A DNA stretch of 64,000 bases from assembly GCA_046598395.1 (NCBI GenBank), contig JBKJIQ010000008.1, positions 1-64,000 of the forward strand, in the 5' to 3' direction. The stretch comes from JAENVU01 sp046598395. Its GTDB lineage: Bacteria; Actinomycetota; Acidimicrobiia; IMCC26256; JAENVU01. Below are positions 15,421 through 24,624 of the stretch, one piece after another (the stretch's first letter is position 1; each line of letters opens with the position of its first letter). A program made the position numbers and the translations under genes. The notes below the pieces were generated by a model. The model was not told the DNA's origin and did no database searches. It saw only the letters and a program-made list of their open reading frames with translations.

Positions 15421-16367
15421 GAGGCTTTGTCGATCTGCAGATCAATGGCGTGGACGACATCGACTTCTCGGTGGCGCACGGCGAAGACTGGGTGCGGGCC
15501 GGACAGCGGCTGCTCGCGGCGGGCGTCACCGGATATCTCCCCACGATCTGCTCGATGCCGCTCGATCGATATTCCGGCGCGCTTGCTCGTGTGGCGGCCG
15601 CGCAGGCCGAGGGTCACGACGACCTCCCGCGCATTTTGGGCGTGCACCTCGAAGGTCCCTTCCTTGGTGGGGCGCTCGGAGCACATCCCGCGACGATGGT
15701 CCGTCCGATGGATCTGCGGTGGATCACGGAGCTCGTTGACGCGTTCCCAGGTCTGGTGCGGCTGGTCACGCTGGCCCCGGAGGCAGATCCTGCGAGCGAC
15801 GGTATTCGGGCGCTGGTGGATCGAAGCATCGTGGTCTCCTTGGGCCACACGACGTGTACCTACGAGCAGGCCGTCGCGGCCGCCGACGCGGGGGCGACGC
15901 TCACCACCCACCTCTTCAACGGAATGGGTCCACTCCATCACCGTGCTCCCGGGATCATCGGCGCGGCGCTTGATCCGCGCGTCGCACTCACCCCCACGCT
16001 GATCGCAGACTTCGTCCACGTGCATCCCGCCGTGGTTGCTGCTGCGTTCGCGGCGGTGAGCCCGATCTTGGTCAGTGATGCGGTCGCCACAGGTACCCGG
16101 TACTTCGATGCGGAAGTCACCGCGGCGCGCGGGGCGGCGTATCTCCCGAACGGGATGCTCACGGGGGCAACCTCGCTGCTCGACGATGCGCTCCGCAACG
16201 TGGTCGGGCTGGGTATCTCACTCGCCGAGGCGTTCGCGGCCGCGTCGCAGCGTCCGGCGACGCTGCTGGGGCTGATCGAACCCCCCGGCGATATCGAGCT
16301 GGATTCCGATCTCAACGTGGTGGAAGTATGGCTCGACGGTCGGTGCGTTTACAGTCGGGGGCGGTGA
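15375..16367 (+). CDS. nagA: N-acetylglucosamine-6-phosphate deacetylase-like amidohydrolase, N-terminally shortened
   Basis: A 330-residue protein related to NagA, which deacetylates GlcNAc-6-P in amino-sugar use and wall recycling. The barrel motifs are present: GGFVDLQING, HLEGPF (metal Glu), SLGHT and THLFNGM (metal His residues), and LVSDA (catalytic Asp). The family normally has about 380 residues, with about 50 before the FVDLQING strand. Here there are only about 17, and they are repeat-encoded (GPLGGDRTSHQ). Part of the N-terminal beta-sandwich is therefore missing and the C-terminal part is shortened too. It may be degenerate or restructured. A GGGAGG lies about 10 bases before ATG 15375. 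Confidence 0.75.
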   Translation: MNSPGPLGGDRTSHQGGFVDLQINGVDDIDFSVAHGEDWVRAGQRLLAAGVTGYLPTICSMPLDRYSGALARVAAAQAEGHDDLPRILGVHLEGPFLGGALGAHPATMVRPMDLRWITELVDAFPGLVRLVTLAPEADPASDGIRALVDRSIVVSLGHTTCTYEQAVAAADAGATLTTHLFNGMGPLHHRAPGIIGAALDPRVALTPTLIADFVHVHPAVVAAAFAAVSPILVSDAVATGTRYFDAEVTAARGAAYLPNGMLTGATSLLDDALRNVVGLGISLAEAFAAASQRPATLLGLIEPPGDIELDSDLNVVEVWLDGRCVYSRGR

Positions 16368-17104
16368 CTCCCTCCCCTCGCGTTGGATTGTTCGTGACCT
16401 GCGTGGTCGATCAGGTCGCGCCGGATGTTGGAATCGCGACGGTTCGATTGCTCGAGGCCGCGGGCGCACTGGTGGAGTTTCCCGCAGCTCAGACCTGTTG
16501 TGGTCAACCGGCGATCAGTGCGGGCGAGCCCGAAGCGGCGGCGCGATTGGCACAGCATTTCGTCGATGTGTTCGACGAATGCGACGCGATTGTGGCGCCG
16601 TCGGGCTCCTGCGTGGCGATGGTCCACCATTGGTTCTCGCGGCTCCTACCGCATGATGATCGGGTTGCTTCGCTGGTGCACCGCACGTTTGAGCTCACCA
16701 CCTATCTCGTCGATGAACTGGGACAAACCGATTTCTACGCCGGCGGTCTCGGCGCCCCGCTCGACACCACGGTGACGGTGCACGACGCGTGTCACGGGTT
16801 GCGCAATCTGGGTATTCACGACGCGCCACGCGCGTTGCTGGAGGCAGCCGGTGCGACGCTCATCGAGATGGATGAAGCTGATACGTGCTGTGGCTTTGGC
16901 GGAACCTTCGCGACCAACCATGGTGAGATCGCCGGGCCACTGGCTGACGACAAGTTGGATCGTGCCGCCGCGACCCAGGCTCGATGGTTGGTCAGCGGCG
17001 ACACCGCGTGTTTGCTGCATCTCGAAGGTCGGCGGCGGCGGATAGGTCGAGGTCCGGAGCCGATCCACATTGCGTCGTTGCTCGCACGTGGGCTGTCGGC
17101 ATGA
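16364..17104 (+). CDS. lutA: L-lactate dehydrogenase complex protein LutA
   Basis: A 246-residue Fe-S protein with two CCG domains, TCCGQP near residue 43 and TCCGFGG near residue 175, the heterodisulfide-reductase-type cysteine motifs of LutA/YkgE. With LutB and LutC it oxidises L-lactate to pyruvate on the cytoplasmic side. I start it at GTG 16364, which overlaps the deacetylase stop (GTGA); the 12 extra upstream codons belong to the preceding gene. It ends with an ATGA overlap with lutB. Confidence 0.93.
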   Translation: MTPSPRVGLFVTCVVDQVAPDVGIATVRLLEAAGALVEFPAAQTCCGQPAISAGEPEAAARLAQHFVDVFDECDAIVAPSGSCVAMVHHWFSRLLPHDDRVASLVHRTFELTTYLVDELGQTDFYAGGLGAPLDTTVTVHDACHGLRNLGIHDAPRALLEAAGATLIEMDEADTCCGFGGTFATNHGEIAGPLADDKLDRAAATQARWLVSGDTACLLHLEGRRRRIGRGPEPIHIASLLARGLSA

Positions 17105-18717
17105 GCCACGGCCTCGTCACGGCGGGCACCACGGTGGCCGAACGCGCCGCGGCCGCGATTGCGGATCCGGGGTTGCAGCGGGCCCTGCGCAACCTCGATA
17201 CCCGGCGCTACACGGCCCGTGCCGTCGCCGACGGGATGCCCGAACGTAAGGACCGAGCGGCCGCGATTCGTCGCGAAACCTTGGCCGACCTCGAAGGGTG
17301 GGTCCAACGTGCGTCCGCCGCGTTGACCCGCGAAGGAGCGGTGGTGCATCGGGCGGTAACGCCCGAGGATGTGCATCGCGTCGTGATTGGCATCGCACAG
17401 CGCGCGGGGCTGACGCGGGTGATCAAGTCGAAATCTATGGCGACCGAAGAAGTTGATCTCGTCGACGCGCTCGAGGCCGCGGGGATCGCCGCGGTCGAAA
17501 CCGACCTGGGCGAATACATCGTGCAGGTGGCCGACGAGCGCCCGTCGCACATGATCACACCGGCGATTCACAAGACCGTCGACCAGGTCGCGGAGCTGCT
17601 CGGCCGCGTGGCGGGTGAGACCCTCCCCGCCGATCATGAAGCCATCACAGAGTGGGCACGAGCACGGCTCCGCGAGGAGTTTCTCCGCGGTGATCTCGGC
17701 ATTACCGGTGCGAACTTCGTCACTGCGGATACTGGCACGATCGTGATCGTTACCAACGAAGGCAACGCAGATCTCTGCACGCTCATCCCGCGGGTGCACA
17801 TTGCGGTGGTCCCGGTGGAGAAGGTGATTCCCCGCCTGAGTGATCTGGCGGATCTGCTGCCGGTCTTGACGCGCAGCGCCACCGGTCAAGACATCTCGAA
17901 CTACCTCACCATGGTGACTGGACCGCGTCGCGCTGGGGAACTCGACGGACCCGAGGAACTCCATGTGGTCTTTCTCGACCACGGCCGTTTGGCGCTCGTG
18001 GGCACCGAGTACGAGGACATGCTGGCGTGCATTCGCTGTGGAGCATGTCTGAACGTGTGCCCGGTGTTTCGCCGGATCTCGGGCCATGCCTATGACGCGG
18101 TCTATACCGGTCCGATGGGCAAGATCCTGACGCCGTTGCTTTCTGCGACCGGCGAAGAGGGCCGCGAACTTCCCGGAGCATCCACCTTGTGCGGAGCATG
18201 TGCCGAGGCGTGTCCGGTCGAGATCCCATTGGTGGATCTGTTGGTGCGATTGCGCGCCGACCTGCGCACGGCCGGACCGGTGAGTCCGCGAGTGGCAGTG
18301 GGCGGTCCGATCGGAACCCGTAGGGAGGGCCTGACGCCCCATCGTGTCGGGGTGCGGCGTCCGGGTGAGGGCATGGCAACCGCGGCGAACGCGATGCCGC
18401 TGCGGTTCGCTCGTCGCAGCTCGTGGCCGTGGTCGTGGTGGGCTGCGGTGTGGTCCGTCCCGCGTGGATATCGAGTGAGCGCGCGGGTGCTCGCATGGGC
18501 GGCGTCGGTGATTGCGCCCCGGCGCACGTCTGATGCCCGGTTGGAAGTCAGGCCGGAAGCCGGTTCGGATGCAGGTGCTGGTCCTGCATCTGCAGTTCGG
18601 TGGTCGAGCCGGGCGTGGCTCGGCACGCGCGGGTGGAGCGCGTCGCGTGACCTTCCGCTGCCGGCGGCGCGAGCGTTTCGAGACCACTGGCATCATCGCG
18701 AAGCCCAAGGATGGTGA
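17101..18717 (+). CDS. lutB: L-lactate dehydrogenase complex protein LutB
   Basis: A 538-residue protein. An N-terminal LutB/LUD domain (SKSMATEEV, ITGANFVTADTGT) precedes two 4Fe-4S motifs, CIRCGACLNVCP and CGACAEACP. It passes electrons from lactate within LutABC. The last 110 or so residues (from about RTAGPVSPR) are rich in Arg, Trp and Ala and longer than usual for the family (about 475), with a hydrophobic segment around WPWSWWAAVWSV. Its 3' end overlaps lutC by 7 bases. Confidence 0.92.
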   Translation: MSHGLVTAGTTVAERAAAAIADPGLQRALRNLDTRRYTARAVADGMPERKDRAAAIRRETLADLEGWVQRASAALTREGAVVHRAVTPEDVHRVVIGIAQRAGLTRVIKSKSMATEEVDLVDALEAAGIAAVETDLGEYIVQVADERPSHMITPAIHKTVDQVAELLGRVAGETLPADHEAITEWARARLREEFLRGDLGITGANFVTADTGTIVIVTNEGNADLCTLIPRVHIAVVPVEKVIPRLSDLADLLPVLTRSATGQDISNYLTMVTGPRRAGELDGPEELHVVFLDHGRLALVGTEYEDMLACIRCGACLNVCPVFRRISGHAYDAVYTGPMGKILTPLLSATGEEGRELPGASTLCGACAEACPVEIPLVDLLVRLRADLRTAGPVSPRVAVGGPIGTRREGLTPHRVGVRRPGEGMATAANAMPLRFARRSSWPWSWWAAVWSVPRGYRVSARVLAWAASVIAPRRTSDARLEVRPEAGSDAGAGPASAVRWSSRAWLGTRGWSASRDLPLPAARAFRDHWHHREAQGW

Positions 18718-19280
18718 CGGCCAATCCGAAGCTCGTGGCGGAATTCCGGGTTGCGGCCGCGGCGCACAGCATGACGGTCCATGGCCCGATAGCACCGGCC
18801 GCGGTTCCGGGCACCGTGGCTGAACTGACCCGCGACCGGGCGGCCGGTGGGACCATTGCCCGCCCGATTTCCGATGCGGTCCTCGAGGAGTTCGGAGTCA
18901 CGATCGCACTCGATGGTCTGGGTGCGTTCAGCGCCCAGCGCTCCGATTGGTTCGATGCCCTTGCCCGGTGCGCGGTTGGGGTGACGGGCGTTGACCTGGC
19001 GATCGCAGAGACGGCCACGCTCATCATCGGAACCGATCGTGATCGACCGCGTGGAACTCACATCGTTCCCACTCGCCACATCGCGGTGCTCTCGGTGGCA
19101 GCAATCGTTGCGGACCTCGGCGAGGCCCTGACGGTGGTGGCGCGATCCGGACTGCCGAGCAATCTTTCGTGGGTCAGTGGCCCGTCGCGCACCGCGGATC
19201 TGGAGATGCGACCGACGATCGGGGTGCACGGCCCGATTTCGGTTGACGTGATCTTGGTCGACACCAATACGCGAAGATGA
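18711..19280 (+). CDS. lutC: L-lactate dehydrogenase complex protein LutC
   Basis: A 189-residue LUD-domain protein, the third member of the lactate oxidation complex. Typical strands are seen: GVTGVDLAIAETATLII and the C-terminal DLEMRPTIGVHGPISVDVILVD, which matches the family's closing motif. The start ATG at 18711 overlaps the end of lutB. No LutR-type regulator or LctP permease is adjacent, so regulation and uptake must be encoded elsewhere. Confidence 0.92.
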   Translation: MVTANPKLVAEFRVAAAAHSMTVHGPIAPAAVPGTVAELTRDRAAGGTIARPISDAVLEEFGVTIALDGLGAFSAQRSDWFDALARCAVGVTGVDLAIAETATLIIGTDRDRPRGTHIVPTRHIAVLSVAAIVADLGEALTVVARSGLPSNLSWVSGPSRTADLEMRPTIGVHGPISVDVILVDTNTRR

Positions 19281-19284
19281 ACGA

Positions 19285-20463
19285 GTGACCCGCCGATCAC
19301 GCGAACCCCGGTTCGCGGCCGCGATCTCCGAACACCCCGTTGCCCCGCAAGCGGTCGGCGAACTCGCCGGCTCGGTACTGGAACAGCTCGACGGTCGCGA
19401 GATTGATCTCTTGGTCGTTTTCATCTCGCCGCATTTTGCGGGTGCGGCCGAGGACATCGGCGGAGTATTACGAGCGGTGCTGCACCCCGGAATCCTCATC
19501 GGGTCGACGAACGCGGCGGTGGTCGGTACGAGCCGGGAGGTCGAGGAGTCCCCGGCGATTTCACTCTGGGCTGCGAGCTTTGGCGCCACGACGGCCCGCG
19601 CGGTTGAGCTCGATGCGGTGGCGGGTTCGGACGGGACATCGGTGCGGGGCTGGCCGGAAGATCGGACTGATTCAGGTGATGATCGAGATCACACGCTGCT
19701 GTTGCTCGCCGACCCGTTCACGTTTCCCGTCGATGGCGTGTTGCGGTCACTGAGAGAATCTCAGCCCGATCTCCAAGTGATCGGCGGCATGGCATCGGCG
19801 GCGCGCGGTCCGGGTGGGAATCGACTGTTGGTGGATGACCACGTGCTGGACCGAGGCGCGGTGGGAGTGCTCTTACGCGGCTCGGACCCGGTGAAGGCGG
19901 TGGTGTCGCAGGGATGTCGGCCGGTCGGGTCGCCGTTCGTTGTCACCGATGTCGATGGCAACTACGTCCGTGGCTTGGGCGGGCGCCCCGCGCTCGAACG
20001 GCTCCAAGATCTCGCGGCGACGATGGAAGAAGGAGAGCGGGAACAGCTCCAGCGTGGACTCCACGTTGGGCTGGTGGTGGACGAACACCGTATCGAGTTC
20101 GGTCGCGGTGATTTCCTGGTCCGCAACGTGTTGGGCGCGCGACCCGACGATGGTGCGATCGCGATCGGCGCCATGGTGGACGTCGGCCAGACGTTGCAGT
20201 TCCACGTGCGCGATGCCGCGGCGGCCGACGCGGATCTCACGCAACTCTTGGCCGGCCAGACCGCGGCGAGCGCGTTGCTGTTCACCTGCAGCGGTCGCGG
20301 CCGGCGCCTCTTCGGTAGCCCTGACCACGACGCGTCTGTCGTGGCGGACGTGCTCGGTCCGATTCCACTTGCGGGTGGATTCTGTGCCGGCGAAATCGGC
20401 CCCATCGGCGGGACCAACCACGTCCACAGCTTCACCGCCAGCATTTTGCTATTTACGGGATGA
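19285..20463 (+). CDS. FIST N- and C-domain sensor protein
   Basis: A 392-residue protein with a FIST_N domain (about 20-225) and a FIST_C domain (about 230-385). Recognisable segments are the glycine-rich VIGGMASAARGPGG, PLAGGFCAGEIGPIGG and FTCSGRG. FIST domains are thought to sense small ligands such as amino acids in signalling pathways, but no output domain or kinase is attached. The start is GTG 19285, four bases after lutC, so co-transcription is likely. Its 3' end overlaps the convergent quinone reductase gene by 11 bases. Confidence 0.88.
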   Translation: MTRRSREPRFAAAISEHPVAPQAVGELAGSVLEQLDGREIDLLVVFISPHFAGAAEDIGGVLRAVLHPGILIGSTNAAVVGTSREVEESPAISLWAASFGATTARAVELDAVAGSDGTSVRGWPEDRTDSGDDRDHTLLLLADPFTFPVDGVLRSLRESQPDLQVIGGMASAARGPGGNRLLVDDHVLDRGAVGVLLRGSDPVKAVVSQGCRPVGSPFVVTDVDGNYVRGLGGRPALERLQDLAATMEEGEREQLQRGLHVGLVVDEHRIEFGRGDFLVRNVLGARPDDGAIAIGAMVDVGQTLQFHVRDAAAADADLTQLLAGQTAASALLFTCSGRGRRLFGSPDHDASVVADVLGPIPLAGGFCAGEIGPIGGTNHVHSFTASILLFTG

Positions 20464-21415
20464 GGACGACGCGGCCTACTGCTTGGCGGGACTCGATATA
20501 GGCGTGCGCGGCGGCGGCTTCGGCCAGAGGGAACGTGCGATCGATGACCACGGTGAGCCGGCCCGCGGCAACCTCGGCCACGAGGTCGGTGATCAGCTTC
20601 TGCACCCGATCGGATGCGATTTCTGCACCGAAGAACACGCCGGTCAGTGAGCGATTGCCCGGGGCCAAATCCGAGATGTCGAGGAGTTGCGGATCGCGTC
20701 CCGCCGAGCCCACCGAGACCGCCCGACCGCGGGGCGCGAGGCACGCAATGCTGCCCTGGAGAATCTTCCCGCCCACGGAGTCGACGACGAGGTTGACTCC
20801 CCAACCGCCGGACTGTTCTTTGACCTCGTCGACCCAACCGTCCTGGGTGTAGTCGATGCCGTGATCCATGCCGAGCTCGCGCAGGCGAACGAGTCGTTCC
20901 GGACTCGACGCAGTCGCGAGCACCGTTGCTCCGGCGCGCTTCGCCAACTGAATCGCGGCGGTCCCGACGCCACCCGCACCCGCTTGGATCAGCACGGTCT
21001 CACCGGCCTGTAACTTCCCGAACTCGAAGAGACAATCCGACGCGGTTCCGAACGCGACGGGCACGCACGCGCACGCAACGATGTCTGCACCTTCAGGGAT
21101 TGGGAAGGTGAGGAGCGCCATAGTGACGAACCGTTCGGCGTGGGATCCGTAGAACGAGTTCGCGACCACCCGCTGCCCGACGTGACGATCAGTCACCCCT
21201 TCACCAACTTCGATGATGGTGCCCGCGCACTGATAACCGACGATGTGAGGAACGGTGGGCATATCGCCGCCGAGGCGGTTCAGGGTGTCTCCACCCTCGA
21301 TGCTGATGGCTTCGACCTGGACCACGACGCCACCGGGAAAGCATTCCGGGTCCGGCACCTCTTCGTAGCGGAAGACGTCGGGGGTTCCGGTCTCGTAATA
21401 GACAGCAGCGCGCAC
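20453..21415 (-). CDS. Zinc-independent NADPH:quinone oxidoreductase (MDR family)
   Basis: A 320-residue medium-chain dehydrogenase/reductase. It opens VRAAVYYETGTPDVFRYEEVPDPE and carries the Rossmann motif AGAGGVGTAAIQLAKRAGATV. The catalytic-zinc cysteines are absent, as in QorA-type quinone reductases. It reduces quinones or alpha,beta-unsaturated ketones with NADPH. GTG 21415 follows AAAGGA by 6 bases; eight more upstream codons are open but lack support. It converges on and overlaps the FIST gene. Confidence 0.9.
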   Translation of the reverse strand: MRAAVYYETGTPDVFRYEEVPDPECFPGGVVVQVEAISIEGGDTLNRLGGDMPTVPHIVGYQCAGTIIEVGEGVTDRHVGQRVVANSFYGSHAERFVTMALLTFPIPEGADIVACACVPVAFGTASDCLFEFGKLQAGETVLIQAGAGGVGTAAIQLAKRAGATVLATASSPERLVRLRELGMDHGIDYTQDGWVDEVKEQSGGWGVNLVVDSVGGKILQGSIACLAPRGRAVSVGSAGRDPQLLDISDLAPGNRSLTGVFFGAEIASDRVQKLITDLVAEVAAGRLTVVIDRTFPLAEAAAAHAYIESRQAVGRVVLIP

Positions 21416-21485
21416 GTGATTCCTTTGGTCGAGGTGCACAGCAACGTACCCGGCGCGCTGATGACCATCCTTTAGGCTCGGCGGT

Positions 21486-21491
21486 TATAGA
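21486..21491 (+). promoter_or_regulatory. Probable -10 element (TATAGA) of the tkt-tal transcript
   Basis: TATAGA is an AT-rich island in a GC-rich context, 25 bases before the transketolase ATG, leaving room for the Shine-Dalgarno GGAGGAG. No clear -35 hexamer was identified. Confidence 0.45.
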
Positions 21492-21516
21492 ACTCTTGGC
21501 GGAGGAGATCGGCTCG

Positions 21517-23508
21517 ATGACGGACCTGGAACAGCGCGGCGTCAATGTGATTCGTGCGTTAGCGCTCGACACGGTGGAGAAGGCGAAGTCGGGGCACCAA
21601 GGCACCGCGATGGCCCTCGCTCCGCTGGCCCACGTGCTCTTCAGCCGGGTCATGAACTACGACGCGAGTGAACCAGATTGGCCAGACCGCGACCGTTTTG
21701 TCCTCTCGGCTGGTCACGCGTCGGTGTTGCTGTACTCGATGCTGTACCTCACCGGCTTCGGCCTCGAGCTCGATGACCTTCGCTCGTTCCGTCAGTGGGG
21801 TTCGCGCACGCCGGGCCACCCCGAGTGGGGTCACAGTGCGGGCGTCGAGGTCACGACGGGACCACTCGGTCAAGGGATCGCCAACGCCGTAGGGATGGCG
21901 ATCGCCGAGCAGAACCTGCGCGCCCGGTTCGGCGCAGAACTCACCGATCACCACATCTTCGCGATCGCGGGCGACGGGTGTCTCTCCGAAGGGGTGAGTC
22001 ACGAGGCAGCCTCGCTCGCCGGTCACCTCGGGCTCGGTCGCCTCATCGCGATCTACGATGACAATCACGTCACGATCGATGGCCCCACGGAGCTTGCGCT
22101 CTCGGACCACGCGCCGGATCGGTTCCGAAGCTATGGCTGGCACGTGCTCGAGCTGGGCGAGGTCGCGAATGACCTCGACGCGCTGGAGGCCGCGCTCCGC
22201 ACTGCGATGGCGGAGCCGGATCGGCCGAGCCTCGTGGTGTTGCGGTCGCACATCGGCTACCCGTCGCCGAAGTTCACCGATTCGCCGAAGGCGCATGGCA
22301 ATCCGTTCGATGAGGCCGAGATTCGCGTCGTGAAGGAACTGCTCGACCTTCCGCCAGACGAGCACTTCTTCGTGCCCGACGACGTCCTCGCGTTCTACCG
22401 GGCCGCAGGCCGTCGTGGCGAAGATGCGCGCACGAAGTGGGTGGCACGCCGCGAGACGATCAGAACCAGCGCCACCGCGATTTCGCAGAACTACGACGCG
22501 TGCATCAACGGAACCGGAATCCCCGGGTGGGAAGCATCGTTGCCGTCATGGACTTCGGGCGAGCAGATCCCTACCCGCGAGGCAGGCAAGGCCGCGCTCG
22601 ACGCGATTGTCGGCGTCGTGCCCGGGCTGGTCGGCGGCGGTGCGGATCTCACCGGCAACACCGGGACCGCGATCCCCGATGGTGGATTGATCGAACGCGG
22701 CGAGCCGGGCGGCCGTCAAATCTTCTTCGGGGTTCGTGAACACGGCATGGGGGCCGTGATGAACGGCATGTCGGTGAGTGGGCTCATGCCCTTCGGCGGC
22801 ACGTTCTTCGTGTTCTCCGACTACATGCGCGGCGCGGTGCGGGTGGCGGCGCTCTCGGGCTACAAGACGGCCTTCGTCTGGTCGCACGACTCGATCGGGG
22901 TCGGCGAAGACGGACCTACGCACCAACCCGTGGAGCATATTGCCGCGCTGCGAGCCATGCCGGGGCTTCCGGTGATCCGACCGGCCGACGCGAATGAAAC
23001 TGCGGCCGCGTGGCGTCTGCATGTTCTCGGGAACGGTCCCACCGCGATCATCTTGTCCCGTCAGAAGTTGCCCGTCCTCGAACGCACCGCAGAGCTGGCG
23101 GCCGATGGTGTGGCCGGCGGTGCCTACGTGCTGTCGGACTCCGACGGTGCCCCCGAGTTGGTGCTTATCGGCACGGGTTCCGAGGTGACCTTGTGCGTCG
23201 ACGCGGCCGCGGTATTGCGCGCCGCGGGGGTTGCCGTGCGAGTGGTGTCGATGCCCTGCTGGGAGTTCTTCGCCGCTCGTGCGATCGAAGATCAAGCCGA
23301 TGTGCTCCCGCCGGGGACACCAACGCTGGCGGTCGAGGCCGGCGTGAGCTTCGGTTGGGAGCGCTATGCCGACGATGTGGTCGCAATGAGCACGTTCGGG
23401 GCCTCCGCACCCGGGGAGGTGGCGATGAAGGAATTCGGTTTCACCGTCGATCACGTGGTGGAACGGGCCGGCATGTTGCTGGCCCTCGGAACAGGAGTGA
23501 CCGCATGA
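21517..23508 (+). CDS. tkt: Transketolase
   Basis: A 663-residue thiamine-diphosphate enzyme of the non-oxidative pentose phosphate pathway. The ThDP-binding motif starts GDGCLSEGVSHE and ends near DDN. The substrate-binding HGxxG-type His residues lie in KSGHQGTAMALAPLAHVL, and the Pyr domain has FGVREHGMGAVMNG with the catalytic Glu. ATG 21517 follows GGAGGAG; the frame also opens at TTG 21496. The stop overlaps the transaldolase start (ATGA). Confidence 0.96.
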   Translation: MTDLEQRGVNVIRALALDTVEKAKSGHQGTAMALAPLAHVLFSRVMNYDASEPDWPDRDRFVLSAGHASVLLYSMLYLTGFGLELDDLRSFRQWGSRTPGHPEWGHSAGVEVTTGPLGQGIANAVGMAIAEQNLRARFGAELTDHHIFAIAGDGCLSEGVSHEAASLAGHLGLGRLIAIYDDNHVTIDGPTELALSDHAPDRFRSYGWHVLELGEVANDLDALEAALRTAMAEPDRPSLVVLRSHIGYPSPKFTDSPKAHGNPFDEAEIRVVKELLDLPPDEHFFVPDDVLAFYRAAGRRGEDARTKWVARRETIRTSATAISQNYDACINGTGIPGWEASLPSWTSGEQIPTREAGKAALDAIVGVVPGLVGGGADLTGNTGTAIPDGGLIERGEPGGRQIFFGVREHGMGAVMNGMSVSGLMPFGGTFFVFSDYMRGAVRVAALSGYKTAFVWSHDSIGVGEDGPTHQPVEHIAALRAMPGLPVIRPADANETAAAWRLHVLGNGPTAIILSRQKLPVLERTAELAADGVAGGAYVLSDSDGAPELVLIGTGSEVTLCVDAAAVLRAAGVAVRVVSMPCWEFFAARAIEDQADVLPPGTPTLAVEAGVSFGWERYADDVVAMSTFGASAPGEVAMKEFGFTVDHVVERAGMLLALGTGVTA

Positions 23509-24596
23509 ACAGCCAAGTTGCCCGGCTCAATGATTTCGGGCAGAGCCCGTGGTACGACAACATCACTCGCACGCTGGTGCGGGAAGGCGGTCTCGAAGCG
23601 CTCGTGCGCGACGACGGGATTCGCGGGGTGACCTCGAACCCCACGATCTTCGAAAAGGCAATCGCAGGCGGCGAGGGTTACGACGATGCCATTGCGGCGG
23701 CCAAGGCGGCCGGTCATTCGATCGAGCAGACCTTCTGGGACCTGGCCGTGGATGACATCGGCGCCGGTGCCGACATCCTGCGACCGATCTATGACCGGCT
23801 GCATGGCGCAGACGGCTACATCTCGATCGAGGTGTCGCCGCTGCTCGCGCATGACACCGAAGCGACGGTCGCGCAGGCCGCAGAGTTGTTCGCGCGGCTG
23901 AATCGACCGAACATCATGATCAAGATTCCGGCGACCCCCGAAGGCATCCCTGCCATCACGCGGACCATCGCGGCGGGGATCAACGTGAACGTCACATTGA
24001 TCTTCAGCTTGGTCCGCTATGCCGAGGTGGTCGAGGCGTATCAGTGGGGTCTCGAGCAGTTGGCCGCGACCGGCGGCGACCTCAGCCGGGTGCATTCTGT
24101 GGCCTCCTTCTTCGTGAGTCGGGTCGACACCGAAGCGGATCCGCGCCTCCCCGATGATTCGCCGCTCCGTGGTAAGGCCGCGGTGGCCAACGCCAAACTC
24201 GCCTACGAGCAGTACCGCTCACGGTTCTCCGGGCCGCGCTGGGATGTGCTCGCGGCCGCGGGAGGGAACTTGCAGCGTCCGCTGTGGGCGTCGACGTCCA
24301 CGAAGAACCAGGCCTACTCCCCCACGCTCTATGTGGAGACGCTGATCGGTCCAGACACGGTGAACACGCTCGCGCCCGGGTCGATCGACTCGCTACACGC
24401 ACCCGGAGTGGATCTGCGCGCCGACACCGTCACCGAAGGGGTAGAGGCCGCGCATCAGTTCATGGCTGATCTCGAAGCTGCGGGTGTCTCGTTCGCCGAT
24501 GTCACCGCGACGATCGAGCGGGAAGGAGTGGCATCGTTCGCCAAGTCCTACACCGACCTGCTGGCCACCTTGGAGACCCGCGCCGCCGCGTTGTAA
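23505..24596 (+). CDS. tal: Transaldolase
   Basis: A 363-residue actinobacterial-type transaldolase that exchanges three-carbon units with transketolase. The N-terminal GVTSNPTIFEKAI, the Schiff-base region MIKIPATPEG with its lysine, and NVTLIFSLVRYAEV are intact. It overlaps tkt by 4 bases. In most actinobacteria zwf and opcA come next, but here the strand switches to a DNA glycosylase gene 29 bases later. Confidence 0.96.
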   Translation: MNSQVARLNDFGQSPWYDNITRTLVREGGLEALVRDDGIRGVTSNPTIFEKAIAGGEGYDDAIAAAKAAGHSIEQTFWDLAVDDIGAGADILRPIYDRLHGADGYISIEVSPLLAHDTEATVAQAAELFARLNRPNIMIKIPATPEGIPAITRTIAAGINVNVTLIFSLVRYAEVVEAYQWGLEQLAATGGDLSRVHSVASFFVSRVDTEADPRLPDDSPLRGKAAVANAKLAYEQYRSRFSGPRWDVLAAAGGNLQRPLWASTSTKNQAYSPTLYVETLIGPDTVNTLAPGSIDSLHAPGVDLRADTVTEGVEAAHQFMADLEAAGVSFADVTATIEREGVASFAKSYTDLLATLETRAAAL

Positions 24597-24624
24597 CGGG
24601 GCTGGTTGGTCGACTCCGGGAGGT

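Noticed and set aside
16816..18795. Long minus-strand open frame (659 codons) opposite lutA and lutB
   Set aside because: It is a GC-bias shadow: low-complexity Arg/His/Pro composition, no recognisable domain, and fully antisense to two well-supported Lut genes.
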